In this document: positions 1 through 7,095 of the stretch, piece after piece | Numbering within the stretch: position 1 is the first letter of the stretch | Layout of the letters: each line of letters opens with the position of its first letter | Assembly (NCBI GenBank): GCA_024655865.1 | Contig: JANLFM010000002.1 | Location: forward strand, 83,647 to 147,646 | DNA: 64,000 nucleotides | DNA from: Caldisericota bacterium | GTDB lineage: Bacteria; Caldisericota; JANLFM01 | Direction: 5' to 3' | Made by a program: the position numbers and the translations under genes | Notes under the pieces: generated by a model | Seen by the model: only the letters and a program-made list of their open reading frames with translations | Told to the model about the DNA's origin: nothing | Databases searched by the model: none

Positions 1-390
1 AAAAGTCAGAGTGTCGAAGAAGTACTCTTGAGCAAAATCCCAGCCGAAAATCCAGTAGGCCAAGGGAGCCGTGAGAAATTGCAAGAGCAGGAAGAGAATT
101 CCCCAGATGGTATTGAGCCCGCGAAATGTGGAAATAATGATCTGCGCTATGCGCATGGCACCAAAAATAACGGCCAGGAAAGCGCCAGGAAGAGCCCAGA
201 AAATCAGATAAAGCGAGAAATAGAGGGTATCTCCCAGCCAGAAATGGCCAGCCCAAGTTATCGCCAGAAAAGGCTCAAAGCAAATCCAGGCAAGAAAAAT
301 CCATTTAAGAAAGAAGGGTCCGGAGACGAGCTCCTCCTCAAAGGTTCTCGTTTCTCTCTCGTACTCCTCAAGGTCCCTATTTTTGCCCAT
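1..390 (-). CDS. Membrane protein, C-terminus cut by window edge
   Basis: An open frame runs leftwards from an ATG at 390 to the window edge (130 codons, no stop seen). After a charged N-terminus (MGKNRDLEEYERETRTFEEE) it shows about three hydrophobic segments rich in Trp and Phe (roughly residues 27-48, 52-80 and 93-115), so it is an integral membrane protein with a cytosolic N-terminus. I do not recognise the family. It lies on the same strand as, and downstream of, the trpB2 operon, 77 bp after the stop of the serine-kinase-like gene, and could be co-transcribed. The plus-strand frame over the same bases is its shadow. Confidence 0.6.
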   Translation of the reverse strand, partial: MGKNRDLEEYERETRTFEEELVSGPFFLKWIFLAWICFEPFLAITWAGHFWLGDTLYFSLYLIFWALPGAFLAVIFGAMRIAQIIISTFRGLNTIWGILFLLLQFLTAPLAYWIFGWDFAQEYFFDTLTF

Positions 391-467
391 CAAGTAATTT
401 TATAATTTCTCTTCTGCGGAAGAGAAAGAAGCAATAGATAGGCTCCTTTATCCCCCCTTTCTTTACC

Positions 468-944
468 TTACTGCCAAAGGTTTTCGCTTAAAGGGCTCAT
501 TTTTAGAAAATCCAGGGGGATAGGGCACCTGGGTATTTGCCAGGGCCAGATGTGCCTGGAGGTTTTGCTGGGGTAGAGTTCTCCCCTTAGCCCTCTGGAG
601 ATCACACTCTCTTTATTTACGGCGATTTCCGGACGCCAGCTCGCTACTTTTATGGAGCAATCGCCGTAGTCCACGAGGTAAGCGGGGATGAGCTCACAGC
701 CCAGCTCCTTCAGCGCGCAAACCCTGTGGTGCCCGTCAAGGATCACTAAGGAAGCTCTATCCACAACCACCGGGTAGAACAGGAAGCCATCTCTCTTGAT
801 TTCCTGAGCTAGTTCCCTGAGGTGATTTTCATCCACCATCTCGTGATGCTTGAGACAGGGAAAATATACCAGAGCCAGGGCTCCGGGGAACTGTCCCTTA
901 TCCCATAAGCTTTTCGTGATGGAGAATGAAAGCCCTTTTTCCAT
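468..944 (-). CDS. ParB/SerK-fold protein, candidate free-serine kinase
   Basis: 158 aa with a ParB-like nucleotide-binding fold. The family motif DGHHR is at residues 70-74, followed by a short helix and the strand PAYLVDYG; an HHE sequence sits at 33-35. In the free-serine kinases SerK (archaeal, ADP-dependent) and SbnI (staphylococcal) this fold phosphorylates L-serine to O-phosphoserine rather than binding DNA; the short single-domain length and lack of a helix-turn-helix domain fit them better than a partition ParB. The ATG at 944 has an AAGGAG site that overlaps the trpB2 stop codon, 10 bp away, so the two are translationally coupled under the same tryptophan T-box. Serine kinase activity is inference from fold and context; a regulator is the alternative. 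Confidence 0.62.
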   Translation of the reverse strand: MEKGLSFSITKSLWDKGQFPGALALVYFPCLKHHEMVDENHLRELAQEIKRDGFLFYPVVVDRASLVILDGHHRVCALKELGCELIPAYLVDYGDCSIKVASWRPEIAVNKESVISRGLRGELYPSKTSRHIWPWQIPRCPIPLDFLKMSPLSENLWQ

Positions 945-954
945 TTTCCTCTCC

Positions 955-2349
955 TTATGAACCCTCTTGAGCTGATGAAAAGGGAAGGTCTTTCAGGGAG
1001 CGCTCGATTTCCTCCCGGGGTTCATAATCCTCGAGCGATCCTTTAAGGTGCGCCTCATAGGCTCCCAAATCGAGGTAGCCATGACCGCTCAGATTAAAAA
1101 GGATGGACAGGGACTTATTTTCTCTCTTTGCTTCAAGGGCCACATCTATCGCCACCTTGACAGCATGCGCCGATTCCGGAGCAGGCAAAAAGCCCTCTGT
1201 TCTGGAAAACAGGACGGCGGCCTGGAACACCTCCTTTTGTCCCACTGCTTGAGCCTCGATGAGCCCCTCTTTGTAGAGCCCGCTGATAATCGGGGACATC
1301 CCGTGATAGCGCAAGCCGCCGGCATGAATGGAAGGTGGAACAAAGCCGTGCCCAAGCGTGAACATCTTCAAGGCAGGGACTATCCCTGCTGAATCACCGT
1401 AATCGTAGGCGTAAAGACCTCGCGTTAACGATGGGCAGGCTGTGGGCTCCACGGCGATGATCCTTGGTTTCTGCGGGGCTTTCTTCCCAGATTTTTTTGC
1501 CTGAAGGAAGGAACGGAGAATTGGGAAAACCAGGCCCGCGAAGTTACTCCCTCCACCGACACAACCAATCACCACATCCGGTTTGTCGCCAGCTTGCTCT
1601 AACTGGAGCAGAACTTCCTCCCCAATTATCGTTTGGTGCAGCAACACGTGATTCAGGACGCTTCCCAGGGAATATTTGGTGAAGGGATTGGAAACAGCAT
1701 CCTCCACAGCTTCGCTGATGGCAATTCCCAGACTGCCCGGGTGTTCCGGGTTTGAAGCAAGAATCCCCCTTCCGGTTTCAGTCCTGGAACTGGGGCTGGG
1801 AAGGACCTCTGACCCATAAACTTCCATCAGAGTTCTGCGGTAGGGCTTTTGAGTGTAACTGATCCTTACCATGTATACCGTGCACTCCAGATCGAAGAAC
1901 GCGCAGGCCATGGAAAGCGCTGTCCCCCACTGCCCTGCTCCCGTCTCCGTGGTTAGCCTTTTCACTCCTTCCTTTCTGTTGTAATAAGCCTGGGCCACAG
2001 CTGTATTTCCCTTGTGGCTTCCTACCGGACTGAACCCTTCAAACTTGTAATAAATCCTTGCCGGGGTCTCCAGCTTCTCCTCGAGTCGTCTCGCCCGGAT
2101 TAGGGGCGTAGGCCTCCACAGGCGGTAAATGTCCAGGACCTCTCCCGGGACGTCAATGAACTCCTCACTGGCTACCTCCTGACGAATTACGGCCTCCGGG
2201 AAGATGGGAAGGAGGTCCTCTGGTGAAATCGGCTCAAGGGTCTGAGGATGAAGGGGTGGAGGTACTTCAAATGGAAGGTCGTGCAAAATGTTGTACCACC
2301 GGGTCACCATCTCCCGTTTTTCTAAAAAAAGATCAACTTTCTTGTTCAT
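955..2349 (-). CDS. trpB: Tryptophan synthase beta-like protein TrpB2
   Basis: 464 aa PLP enzyme making tryptophan from indole and serine or a serine derivative. It belongs to the TrpB2 branch: long N-terminal extension (about 80 residues), PLP lysine at 113 in SPVGSHKGN instead of the TrpB1 type HTGAHK, catalytic Glu135 in TETGAGQWG, and phosphate-binding GGGSN at 265-269. The start at 2349 has AAAGGAG seven bases upstream; an upstream in-frame ATG at 2460 would translate the T-box terminator and must be wrong. No trpA or other trp gene is adjacent. TrpB2 proteins are thought to salvage indole, and some have been reported to prefer O-phosphoserine. The next gene is a candidate serine kinase. 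Expression should rise when tRNA-Trp is uncharged (T-box at 2376-2664). Confidence 0.93.
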   Translation of the reverse strand: MNKKVDLFLEKREMVTRWYNILHDLPFEVPPPLHPQTLEPISPEDLLPIFPEAVIRQEVASEEFIDVPGEVLDIYRLWRPTPLIRARRLEEKLETPARIYYKFEGFSPVGSHKGNTAVAQAYYNRKEGVKRLTTETGAGQWGTALSMACAFFDLECTVYMVRISYTQKPYRRTLMEVYGSEVLPSPSSRTETGRGILASNPEHPGSLGIAISEAVEDAVSNPFTKYSLGSVLNHVLLHQTIIGEEVLLQLEQAGDKPDVVIGCVGGGSNFAGLVFPILRSFLQAKKSGKKAPQKPRIIAVEPTACPSLTRGLYAYDYGDSAGIVPALKMFTLGHGFVPPSIHAGGLRYHGMSPIISGLYKEGLIEAQAVGQKEVFQAAVLFSRTEGFLPAPESAHAVKVAIDVALEAKRENKSLSILFNLSGHGYLDLGAYEAHLKGSLEDYEPREEIERSLKDLPFSSAQEGS

Positions 2350-2375
2350 GACCATTCTCCTTTCTTTTTTGAAAT

Positions 2376-2664
2376 AAAAAAGAGCCGCCCTCTTATGGAG
2401 GGCGGCTCTTTTAAACCGCGGTGCCACCTCAATTGGATCCTTAAACGGAATCCCACTCATTTCCGGATACGGAGACCAAAAGTCTCTATATATCCTCCCC
2501 TTTTAACGGCGGGTTCCCGTCAGAGCCTACTTGTTTGCTTTCGGCCCTGCAACTCCTGGGTCCATTCGGTCGCTCCTTGCAATATCGGGCTTACACTATC
2601 CCCGACTCGCTGAATTGCCGGTGCTGCGCTTACTAGTCCCAATCATCGCCTTTAAAAAATTTAT
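2376..2664 (-). promoter_or_regulatory. Tryptophan T-box riboswitch leader
   Basis: A complete T-box leader for trpB2, read on the minus strand. The 5' part has the stem I GA-rich motif (GGCGATGATTGGG near 2640-2652). The specifier loop is GAA-TGG-ACC with TGG at 2564-2562, i.e. a tryptophan codon. The canonical T-box GAGGTGGCACCGCGG is at 2430-2416; its TGGC bulge would pair with a GCCA tRNA end, matching the G73 discriminator of bacterial tRNA-Trp. The competing terminator is a 12-bp stem (2409-2398 with 2392-2381) followed by five U at 2380-2376. Uncharged tRNA-Trp should stabilise the antiterminator and allow transcription of trpB2 and the kinase-like gene. Confidence 0.96.
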
Positions 2665-2671
2665 TGGGGTA

Positions 2672-2699
2672 ATTATTGCTCATTCTGGCAATTTGTCAA
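2672..2699 (-). promoter_or_regulatory. Promoter of the trpB2 operon
   Basis: A perfect -35 TTGACA (2699-2694), a 16-base spacer and a -10 AATAAT (2677-2672) place the transcript start near 2665, just before T-box stem I. It starts 20 bp after the stop of the upstream methyltransferase gene. Confidence 0.8.
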
Positions 2700-2718
2700 G
2701 AAAATTGAGAAAATTTTT

Positions 2719-3321
2719 TTACACTTTGCTGAGCCTGGCTTTCACAAAAAATATTTCCTCATTCTCTATCTTCAGCTCTACTTCCAGTCCTTCCTCATCC
2801 ATCCACCTGGAAATCTCCTCCGAAGAGGGCAAAATGTCAGAGGAGACAGCTTCAATTGATCTGTGGCGCTCATTGATTTTCTCCCTTCCCTCAGAGTGGC
2901 AGATGATGATCCGGCCTTCATCTTTTAACATCCGAGCCATCTTTCTTAAGGCTCCTCTCTGATCCACGAAGTGGGGAAAGGAGGAATAACAGATTACTCT
3001 GTCGAAGAGCAGGGCCAAATCCAGTTCCATAATATCAGAGACCAGAAAATACACGTTGGGATAGCGCTCCCTGGGAAATTTACGGTGCGCTACAGAGACC
3101 ATGCTCGGGGAAAAGTCCACTGCAAAAAGGAGCCCCTGGGAGCCGATTTTTTTCAGAATGTAGGGGATCAAAATCCCAGTCCCACACCCACAGTCCAGGA
3201 CAGCCTGCCCAGGTGCTAAGTCCCCCAAATCCAAGAGCTTTTTGATCTTTTCGGGATCATGCTGAACTCGAGAATCCCACTCCTCAGCGAGGCTATCAAA
3301 GTACTCTCTGCGAGCGGACAA
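2719..3321 (-). CDS. Class I SAM-dependent methyltransferase
   Basis: 200 aa. The glycine-rich SAM-binding motif I VLDCGCGTG is at residues 41-49, followed by the acidic residue of motif II in AVDFS and a post-motif region LLFDRVICYSSFPHF, typical of the UbiE/Methyltransf_11 group of small-molecule methyltransferases. The substrate is not evident. The start is a TTG at 3321 with GAAGGAG seven bases upstream; it overlaps the end of the ECF S-component gene by 26 bp, so the two are coupled and may act on the same transported compound. No cofactor biosynthesis gene lies nearby to name the substrate. Confidence 0.85.
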   Translation of the reverse strand: MSARREYFDSLAEEWDSRVQHDPEKIKKLLDLGDLAPGQAVLDCGCGTGILIPYILKKIGSQGLLFAVDFSPSMVSVAHRKFPRERYPNVYFLVSDIMELDLALLFDRVICYSSFPHFVDQRGALRKMARMLKDEGRIIICHSEGREKINERHRSIEAVSSDILPSSEEISRWMDEEGLEVELKIENEEIFFVKARLSKV

Positions 3322-3889
3322 GGCTGGGCTCCTTCAAAATTAGTTTCACCAGCAAGGGAATCAAAACAAGCTGGATAAGGATCCCGGGAAGTCCTACTAC
3401 GAAGAGAGCAGAGGCCACCTGAAGGAAGTCGAAATTCTTCCCGACAACCAGAGAGATGATCAACCAATTCAGCAAGAGGGAAACGAACCTTCCAACTATC
3501 ATGGACAGTATGAGCGCTGGGTAGATGCCCAATCTGGCATTGCGGAAAAGCAGGGAAGTCAACGCCCCGTAAACTAGGAGCTCACCCATCATAGTGAAAA
3601 CTGTTGGGACAGGGGGCATGGAGGTAAAAAAGAAGCTTAAAAGAGGAGAAAGTAACCCCACCAGCCCTGACAGTTCCCAGGGAAGAAAAAAACCGGCGAT
3701 GAGAACCGGAAGGTGCATTGGCAAAAACACATTCCCTCCGATTTTCAAAATGTGGAAGACCAGGGGGAAGAGAATCCCTAAAGATAGAAGAAACCCGGCT
3801 ATGGAGATGTTATATATTGAGAGGACTTTCTGTGATCTCCGTTTTCGCTCTGGTAGTTTCTTCTCTAATTCCAAACCTTCGTTCTCCAT
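3296..3889 (-). CDS. ECF transporter S component, substrate unknown
   Basis: 197 aa integral membrane protein with five to six hydrophobic segments after a basic N-terminus (residues 1-25). The segment MHLPVLIAGFF followed by a SGLVGLLSPLLSFFF stretch and MPPVPTVFTMMGELLVYGAL is the usual pattern of group II ECF substrate-binding (S) components for vitamins and related small molecules. No ECF ATPases or T component are nearby, so it probably shares a common energising module encoded elsewhere. It is coupled by a 26-bp overlap to a methyltransferase and follows nikR by 98 bp, but it does not look like the CbiM/NikM metal S components. No riboswitch was recognised in the short leader. Confidence 0.72.
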   Translation of the reverse strand: MENEGLELEKKLPERKRRSQKVLSIYNISIAGFLLSLGILFPLVFHILKIGGNVFLPMHLPVLIAGFFLPWELSGLVGLLSPLLSFFFTSMPPVPTVFTMMGELLVYGALTSLLFRNARLGIYPALILSMIVGRFVSLLLNWLIISLVVGKNFDFLQVASALFVVGLPGILIQLVLIPLLVKLILKEPSLVRSQRVL

Positions 3890-3987
3890 TATTCAACCTC
3901 TTGGTGTGAAAAAATAAAAATTAGTAATAAAAAATTAGCACGGCAAGAAACAGTAAGTCAAGAAAAGGGGGAAAGAGCTTTTAAAAA

Positions 3988-4407
3988 TTAAGCCAGGTTT
4001 CTCCCGGTGGAAGCCGCAAGTAGCTTTCCGAGTTTTACCCCTTTGGTAGCGGTAATCTCATCGGCAACTTTCTGCACACGGTCCTTAGGCCCTCTGAGGA
4101 CAATCGCTTCCAGGCAGTGATCCTCATCCAGGTGCACGTGCAGGGAGGAGACAACACAGCCCAGGTTACAGTGTTCAATTTCGGTAATTTTTTCCGAGAG
4201 TGCGCGCACGTGATGGTCGTAGACGATGGAAAGGACTCCTACCACCTCTCCCTGGGATTCCCGCCACTCCTCCTCCACCAGGGAAGCCCGGATGAAATCC
4301 CTGAAAGCCTCCGAGCGGTTCCGGTACCCTTTCCTCCTCAAGAGCTCCTCGAGTTTTTCTCCCAGCTCCTCCGGTATTGAAATGCTAAACCTGATCGTTT
4401 TTCCCAT
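3988..4407 (-). CDS. nikR: Nickel-responsive regulator NikR
   Basis: 139 aa. The N-terminal ribbon-helix-helix (RFSISIPEEL at 6-15, then the NRSEAFRDFIR helix) binds DNA; the C-terminal ACT-like domain binds nickel. Ligands His79, His90, His92 and Cys98 have exactly the spacing of E. coli NikR His76, His87, His89 and Cys95, so high-affinity Ni site residues are intact. It normally represses nickel uptake genes when nickel is plentiful. No nickel transporter is adjacent; the same-strand ECF S component downstream is the nearest candidate target. A 17-bp AT-rich palindrome lies 8 bp before the ATG and could be the autoregulatory operator. No good Shine-Dalgarno sequence is visible. Confidence 0.93.
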   Translation of the reverse strand: MGKTIRFSISIPEELGEKLEELLRRKGYRNRSEAFRDFIRASLVEEEWRESQGEVVGVLSIVYDHHVRALSEKITEIEHCNLGCVVSSLHVHLDEDHCLEAIVLRGPKDRVQKVADEITATKGVKLGKLLAASTGRNLA

Positions 4408-4415
4408 TTCAGGAT

Positions 4416-4432
4416 AAAAATATCATATTTTT
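4416..4432. promoter_or_regulatory. AT-rich palindrome upstream of nikR
   Basis: AAAAATAT-C-ATATTTTT is a perfect 8+1+8 palindrome in the 89-bp divergent region between nikR and csaA. In addition TCATATTTT (4423-4431) is repeated inverted as AAAATATGA (4457-4465) 25 bases away. Either could be a NikR operator or simply an AT-rich promoter; the half-sites do not match the E. coli NikR arrangement. Confidence 0.35.
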
Positions 4433-4496
4433 TACCCAAGGATGGCTGTTTGGTGCAAAATATGAATTCAGGAAGCCTGATAAGGGAGGTTTTAGA

Positions 4497-4826
4497 ATGA
4501 TTACGTACGAGGAATTTTTGAAGGTGGAAATGAGGGTAGGCACAATCCTTGAGGTGGAGGACTTTCCCCGAGCGCGGAAACCCTCATACAAGTTGAAGAT
4601 CGACTTCGGCCCTTATGGCATTAAGGTTTCCTCGGCTCAAATTACTGATTTTTACTCAAGGGAGGAGCTTAAGGGAAAGCAGGTAATCGCCGTTACGAAC
4701 TTTCCTCCCAAGAATATAGCCGGCTTCCTCTCCGAGGTTCTGGTTTTGGGAGCTGTGCTCGAGGAAGGAAAGGTAATCTTGCTGGAACTTGAAAGGCCGG
4801 CACCTAACGGGACAAGGATCCTGTAA
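4497..4826 (+). CDS. csaA: CsaA-type tRNA-binding-domain protein
   Basis: 109 aa, essentially one OB-fold tRNA-binding domain of the MetRS C-terminal/EMAP type. Family signatures are seen in order: VEMRVGTILEVEDFPRARKP, YKLKIDFGPYGIKVSSAQIT, and VTNFPPKNIAGFLSEVLVLG. CsaA proteins act as small dimeric chaperones linked to protein export in Bacillus and also bind tRNA. The ATG has a GGGAGG site nine bases upstream. It is transcribed divergently from nikR and stands alone; a 144-bp gap follows with nothing recognisable. Confidence 0.88.
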   Translation: MITYEEFLKVEMRVGTILEVEDFPRARKPSYKLKIDFGPYGIKVSSAQITDFYSREELKGKQVIAVTNFPPKNIAGFLSEVLVLGAVLEEGKVILLELERPAPNGTRIL

Positions 4827-4970
4827 ACTGGATATAGTGAACTTTTAAAGAAGCGGGCTTTGTCTAATCATCTAAGCTGCTTCTCATCTTTAAAGTCGAC
4901 AGGTTCTGTTCGTTGCCGTGGGGGCCATTATCTGAGAAAATCAAAACAAGAATATAGCTGAGGAGGAGAA

Positions 4971-5348
4971 ATGAAAGGGTGGCAAGGTTCAAAATTTATC
5001 CTGGTAATTCGCTGGATCGCCAGAATCTGGAGCCTTCTCATTTTTACCGTTGTCTTGCTGATGTTCTTTTTCCCGGACCCAAACCTGGTGAATCCGGTTC
5101 CGCTCACTGATTGGATCACGCTGGGCATTTTTCCCGGATTGGCCATCATTGGATTGCTCCTTGCCTGGTGGTGGGAGATCTGGGGTGGGATTCTCGTCAT
5201 TTTCAGCTATCTCGCCCATTTAATGGCCTCATATCTCTGGCTGGGAATGGTAGTTCCCCCAGGAGGCAATTTGATTCTGGCTTCTGTCTTTCTGCCTCCC
5301 GGAACTCTGTTCATCATCTCCGGGTTTTACTCTCGTCGCAGATTTTAA
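4971..5348 (+). CDS. Four-helix membrane protein, unknown
   Basis: 125 aa, with four predicted membrane segments (about residues 11-35, 47-66, 69-92 and 98-118) and a basic C-terminal end (SRRRF). The first segment is followed by a short loop PDPNLVNPVPLTD. No enzymatic motif is seen and I cannot assign a function. It has a GAGGAG ribosome site just upstream of the ATG. It is the last rightward gene before a bidirectional terminator at 5461-5484. Confidence 0.65.
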   Translation: MKGWQGSKFILVIRWIARIWSLLIFTVVLLMFFFPDPNLVNPVPLTDWITLGIFPGLAIIGLLLAWWWEIWGGILVIFSYLAHLMASYLWLGMVVPPGGNLILASVFLPPGTLFIISGFYSRRRF

Positions 5349-5460
5349 GGATTCCCATATCTTTAACGCCAGAACAGGAAAAATGAAGCATTCCCTCCTC
5401 GAGATAAGGGGCAGGCTTTTCTTTTGCCTCAGATAAGGATTCAACGGCTATAAAGGGGAA

Positions 5461-5484
5461 AAAGGCGGCCATGTGGCCGCCTTT
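5461..5484. terminator. Bidirectional terminator
   Basis: AAAGGCGGCC and GGCCGCCTTT form a 10-bp perfect stem with a 4-base loop between convergent genes. Read leftwards it is followed by TTTTT-CCCC, a good intrinsic terminator for the ferredoxin operon; rightwards the T-tract is interrupted (TTTATAATTTT). Confidence 0.8.
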
Positions 5485-5547
5485 ATAATTTTGACTTCTT
5501 AAAACTCACCTCTTTGAGGCACAGCTTTAGAACAGGCGCCTCCTGCT

Positions 5548-5826
5548 CTACGCGCTCTCCCCTACTTCTTCTCTCAACTTCCTCAAAAGCTCAATAATTT
5601 CCTTTTTAGAGGGGAAGGCAATGGCGCCGTTCGGGCAGAGGTTGGAGCAGGCAGAGCACCCGACAACGCAATTGTACGGTTGAGCAACAATGGGGTGTCT
5701 GTTTTCCTCGTCCCAGAGATAGACGCCATTGCGGCAGAACTCCACGCACTGCATGCATCCCGCGCAGAGGTCTTCGTCTATTCGAGGAAACCAGGGAATT
5801 TTCTCTCTCGGAATCTCATTTCGCAT
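5548..5826 (-). CDS. Two-cluster 4Fe-4S ferredoxin
   Basis: 92 aa bacterial-type ferredoxin. The first cluster motif is CAGCMQCVEFC (residues about 19-29) and the second is CSACSNLCP near 57-65, with an extra Cys in NCVVG just before it; GAIAFP follows as in dicluster ferredoxins. A C-terminal helix (KKEIIELLRKLREEV) resembles the end of the preceding gene product, so the two ferredoxins are probably paralogues. It is the last gene of the ArsR-controlled operon and overlaps its upstream neighbour by 11 bp. It would carry electrons for the HdrA-like subunit. Confidence 0.85.
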   Translation of the reverse strand: MRNEIPREKIPWFPRIDEDLCAGCMQCVEFCRNGVYLWDEENRHPIVAQPYNCVVGCSACSNLCPNGAIAFPSKKEIIELLRKLREEVGESA

Positions 5827-6118
5827 TACTATTCAGCTCCTCCCTTAAGCTTCTAAGCGTTTTTCTAAGCTCCTCTCTGGTGGGAAAGCTGATGGCCCCA
5901 AAAGGGCATTGGAAGCGACATGATTCGTCACCCACATTGCACTCGTAGGGCTGGGCAACAACCGCTACCCCATCCACCCGGGAGAAAACCTTAAACGGGC
6001 AAAAGTTAAGGCAGTGAAAGCCGCATTCCTGGGGCTTGCACTTGCTTTTATCAATCCTGGGAAACCAATTGATCCGTGATCGGGGAAGTCCCGTGTATGT
6101 AGAGCGATCTCTGACCAT
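5816..6118 (-). CDS. 4Fe-4S ferredoxin-like protein with altered Cys spacing
   Basis: 100 aa. Cysteines occur as CKPQECGFHCLNFCPF and then ECNVGDESCRFQCPFGA, i.e. two clusters with wider spacing than the standard CxxCxxC, reminiscent of FixX/indolepyruvate-type and other atypical ferredoxins. The C-terminal TREELRKTLRSLREEL helix matches that of the downstream ferredoxin. Its ATG directly abuts the stop of the HdrA-like gene (stop 6119-6121), so translation is coupled. It likely forms an electron-transfer complex with its neighbours; the electron donor and acceptor are unknown. Confidence 0.8.
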   Translation of the reverse strand: MVRDRSTYTGLPRSRINWFPRIDKSKCKPQECGFHCLNFCPFKVFSRVDGVAVVAQPYECNVGDESCRFQCPFGAISFPTREELRKTLRSLREELNSNAK

Positions 6119-6484
6119 CTATTTATTCAGGGCTTCTACCGTTTCCTTAACTTTCTGGAAAGCTTGCTCAGTTTCCATATTGCGCAGGTCCAGAGGAATC
6201 ACCTGGGAGTCAAAGTTTGCTCCGACTTCCGCCATGGCGTCCTTGAACATCTTGCGTTGCATGGTGGGATCGCAGGCGCCGATTATGTATTTAACTCCGG
6301 GTTTGATGTAGTCCTTCAAAAACCGATCTCCGTCCTCAACGCAAAGCTGGGGATGAACGATGGCGTACTCCACGTCCAGCTCCCCGCGAATCATGTTGAT
6401 TAATTCCCAGAGGTTCAGTTTGCTGAAACCCGGGCACTGACCGGTGCAGATACACATAAGAAATTTTGGCTTGGACTCAGACAT
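6119..6484 (-). CDS. HdrA N-terminal-like iron-sulfur protein
   Basis: 121 aa. It resembles the isolated N-terminal domain of heterodisulfide reductase subunit A: a CxC near the start (MCICTGQCPGF), a middle Cys in HPQLCVEDGDRF, and a third site in YIIGACDPTMQRKMF, the same order as VCHCG, CS and AACSP in HdrA. No flavin domain is present, so it is a stand-alone cysteine-ligand subunit. The second ATG (6484) was chosen because it has AAGGAGG nine bases upstream; the ATG at 6493 abuts that site. It follows the ArsR gene with an 8-bp overlap and precedes two ferredoxin genes. Confidence 0.65.
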   Translation of the reverse strand: MSESKPKFLMCICTGQCPGFSKLNLWELINMIRGELDVEYAIVHPQLCVEDGDRFLKDYIKPGVKYIIGACDPTMQRKMFKDAMAEVGANFDSQVIPLDLRNMETEQAFQKVKETVEALNK

Positions 6485-6890
6485 TATTCTCATCCTCCTT
6501 CGTAGTTTTTATATCCTGCCAGATATTCATTCCTAAAACGCATTTCCCATCCTTTCTTAGGGAAACGCGTTCCAGAAACCTTGGTAAATCAGGGGCGAGG
6601 ACTTCTTCTTCAATGCTCTCCAACGCCCTGTTTAAAAGTTTATGGAAATCGGATTCCGGATAGACTGGCTCATAGGAAATCCAGCGTCCCTCCCTGCGCT
6701 CTAGGACAAGGCCCGCATTTTTTAATTCCTTTAAGCACCGGGAGACGTTATACTGCTTAATTTCCAAAATGTCTGAAAGTTCACAGACGCAAAGGCCAGG
6801 CGACTTTAAGATCAGGCAGTAAACCCTCAGCCTGCTCTGATCGCCTAAGGCCTTTAATTTTGCCAGGCTATCTATAAATTTCATATTCAT
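6477..6890 (-). CDS. ArsR-family metalloregulator
   Basis: 137 aa from the ATG at 6890 (a further ATG at 6884 is possible; one at 6908 would overlap the -10 box). A winged helix with LGDQSRLRVYCLIL and the metal-box sequence LCVCELSDIL, close to the ELCVCDL site of arsenic/antimony-sensing ArsR proteins, followed by the recognition helix NVSRCLKELKNAGLV. Further Cys (KCVLG) occurs in the C-terminal tail. It would repress its own operon until thiophilic metal binds the CxC. It is first in a four-gene operon with an HdrA-like protein and two ferredoxins, an unusual cargo since no arsenite pump or arsenate reductase is present. Confidence 0.85.
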   Translation of the reverse strand: MNMKFIDSLAKLKALGDQSRLRVYCLILKSPGLCVCELSDILEIKQYNVSRCLKELKNAGLVLERREGRWISYEPVYPESDFHKLLNRALESIEEEVLAPDLPRFLERVSLRKDGKCVLGMNIWQDIKTTKEDENNV

Positions 6891-6914
6891 ATATGCGCAA
6901 ATTAGCATATTATA
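6891..6914 (-). promoter_or_regulatory. Promoter and inverted-repeat operator of the ArsR operon
   Basis: A perfect TATAAT lies at 6914-6909 on the minus strand and a TTGACA at 6927-6922 (a second -35/-10 register with TAATTT is possible). The inverted repeat ATATGC-N8-GCATAT (6891-6910) overlaps the -10 and start region, right for repression by the ArsR protein encoded next. Confidence 0.55.
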
Positions 6915-7095
6915 GGCAGCCTGTCAAGAGCCTGAAAATTCGGGGCATTTGCGGAAGGTGGGGGCCGCAAATTGTCCAGAGTTCAGGTTTTAGCAAGGAA
7001 TTGGTTAATAGTGAAGAACTAAGGATTTCTGTAGCGCAAAAGGGTAAATAACGGATCGTCTAGAAATGCTTTAGCTCACTTTACAGCGCAGGACT

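Noticed and set aside
28-405. 125-codon plus-strand frame at the window start
   Set aside because: Antisense shadow of the partial membrane protein gene on the minus strand, which has better composition and a hydrophobic pattern.
1048-1392. 114-codon frame inside trpB2
   Set aside because: Shadow of a clear TrpB2 reading frame on the other strand; no ribosome site.
2395-2962. Plus-strand frames over the T-box leader and methyltransferase
   Set aside because: They cover the riboswitch and a well-supported gene; no translation signals.
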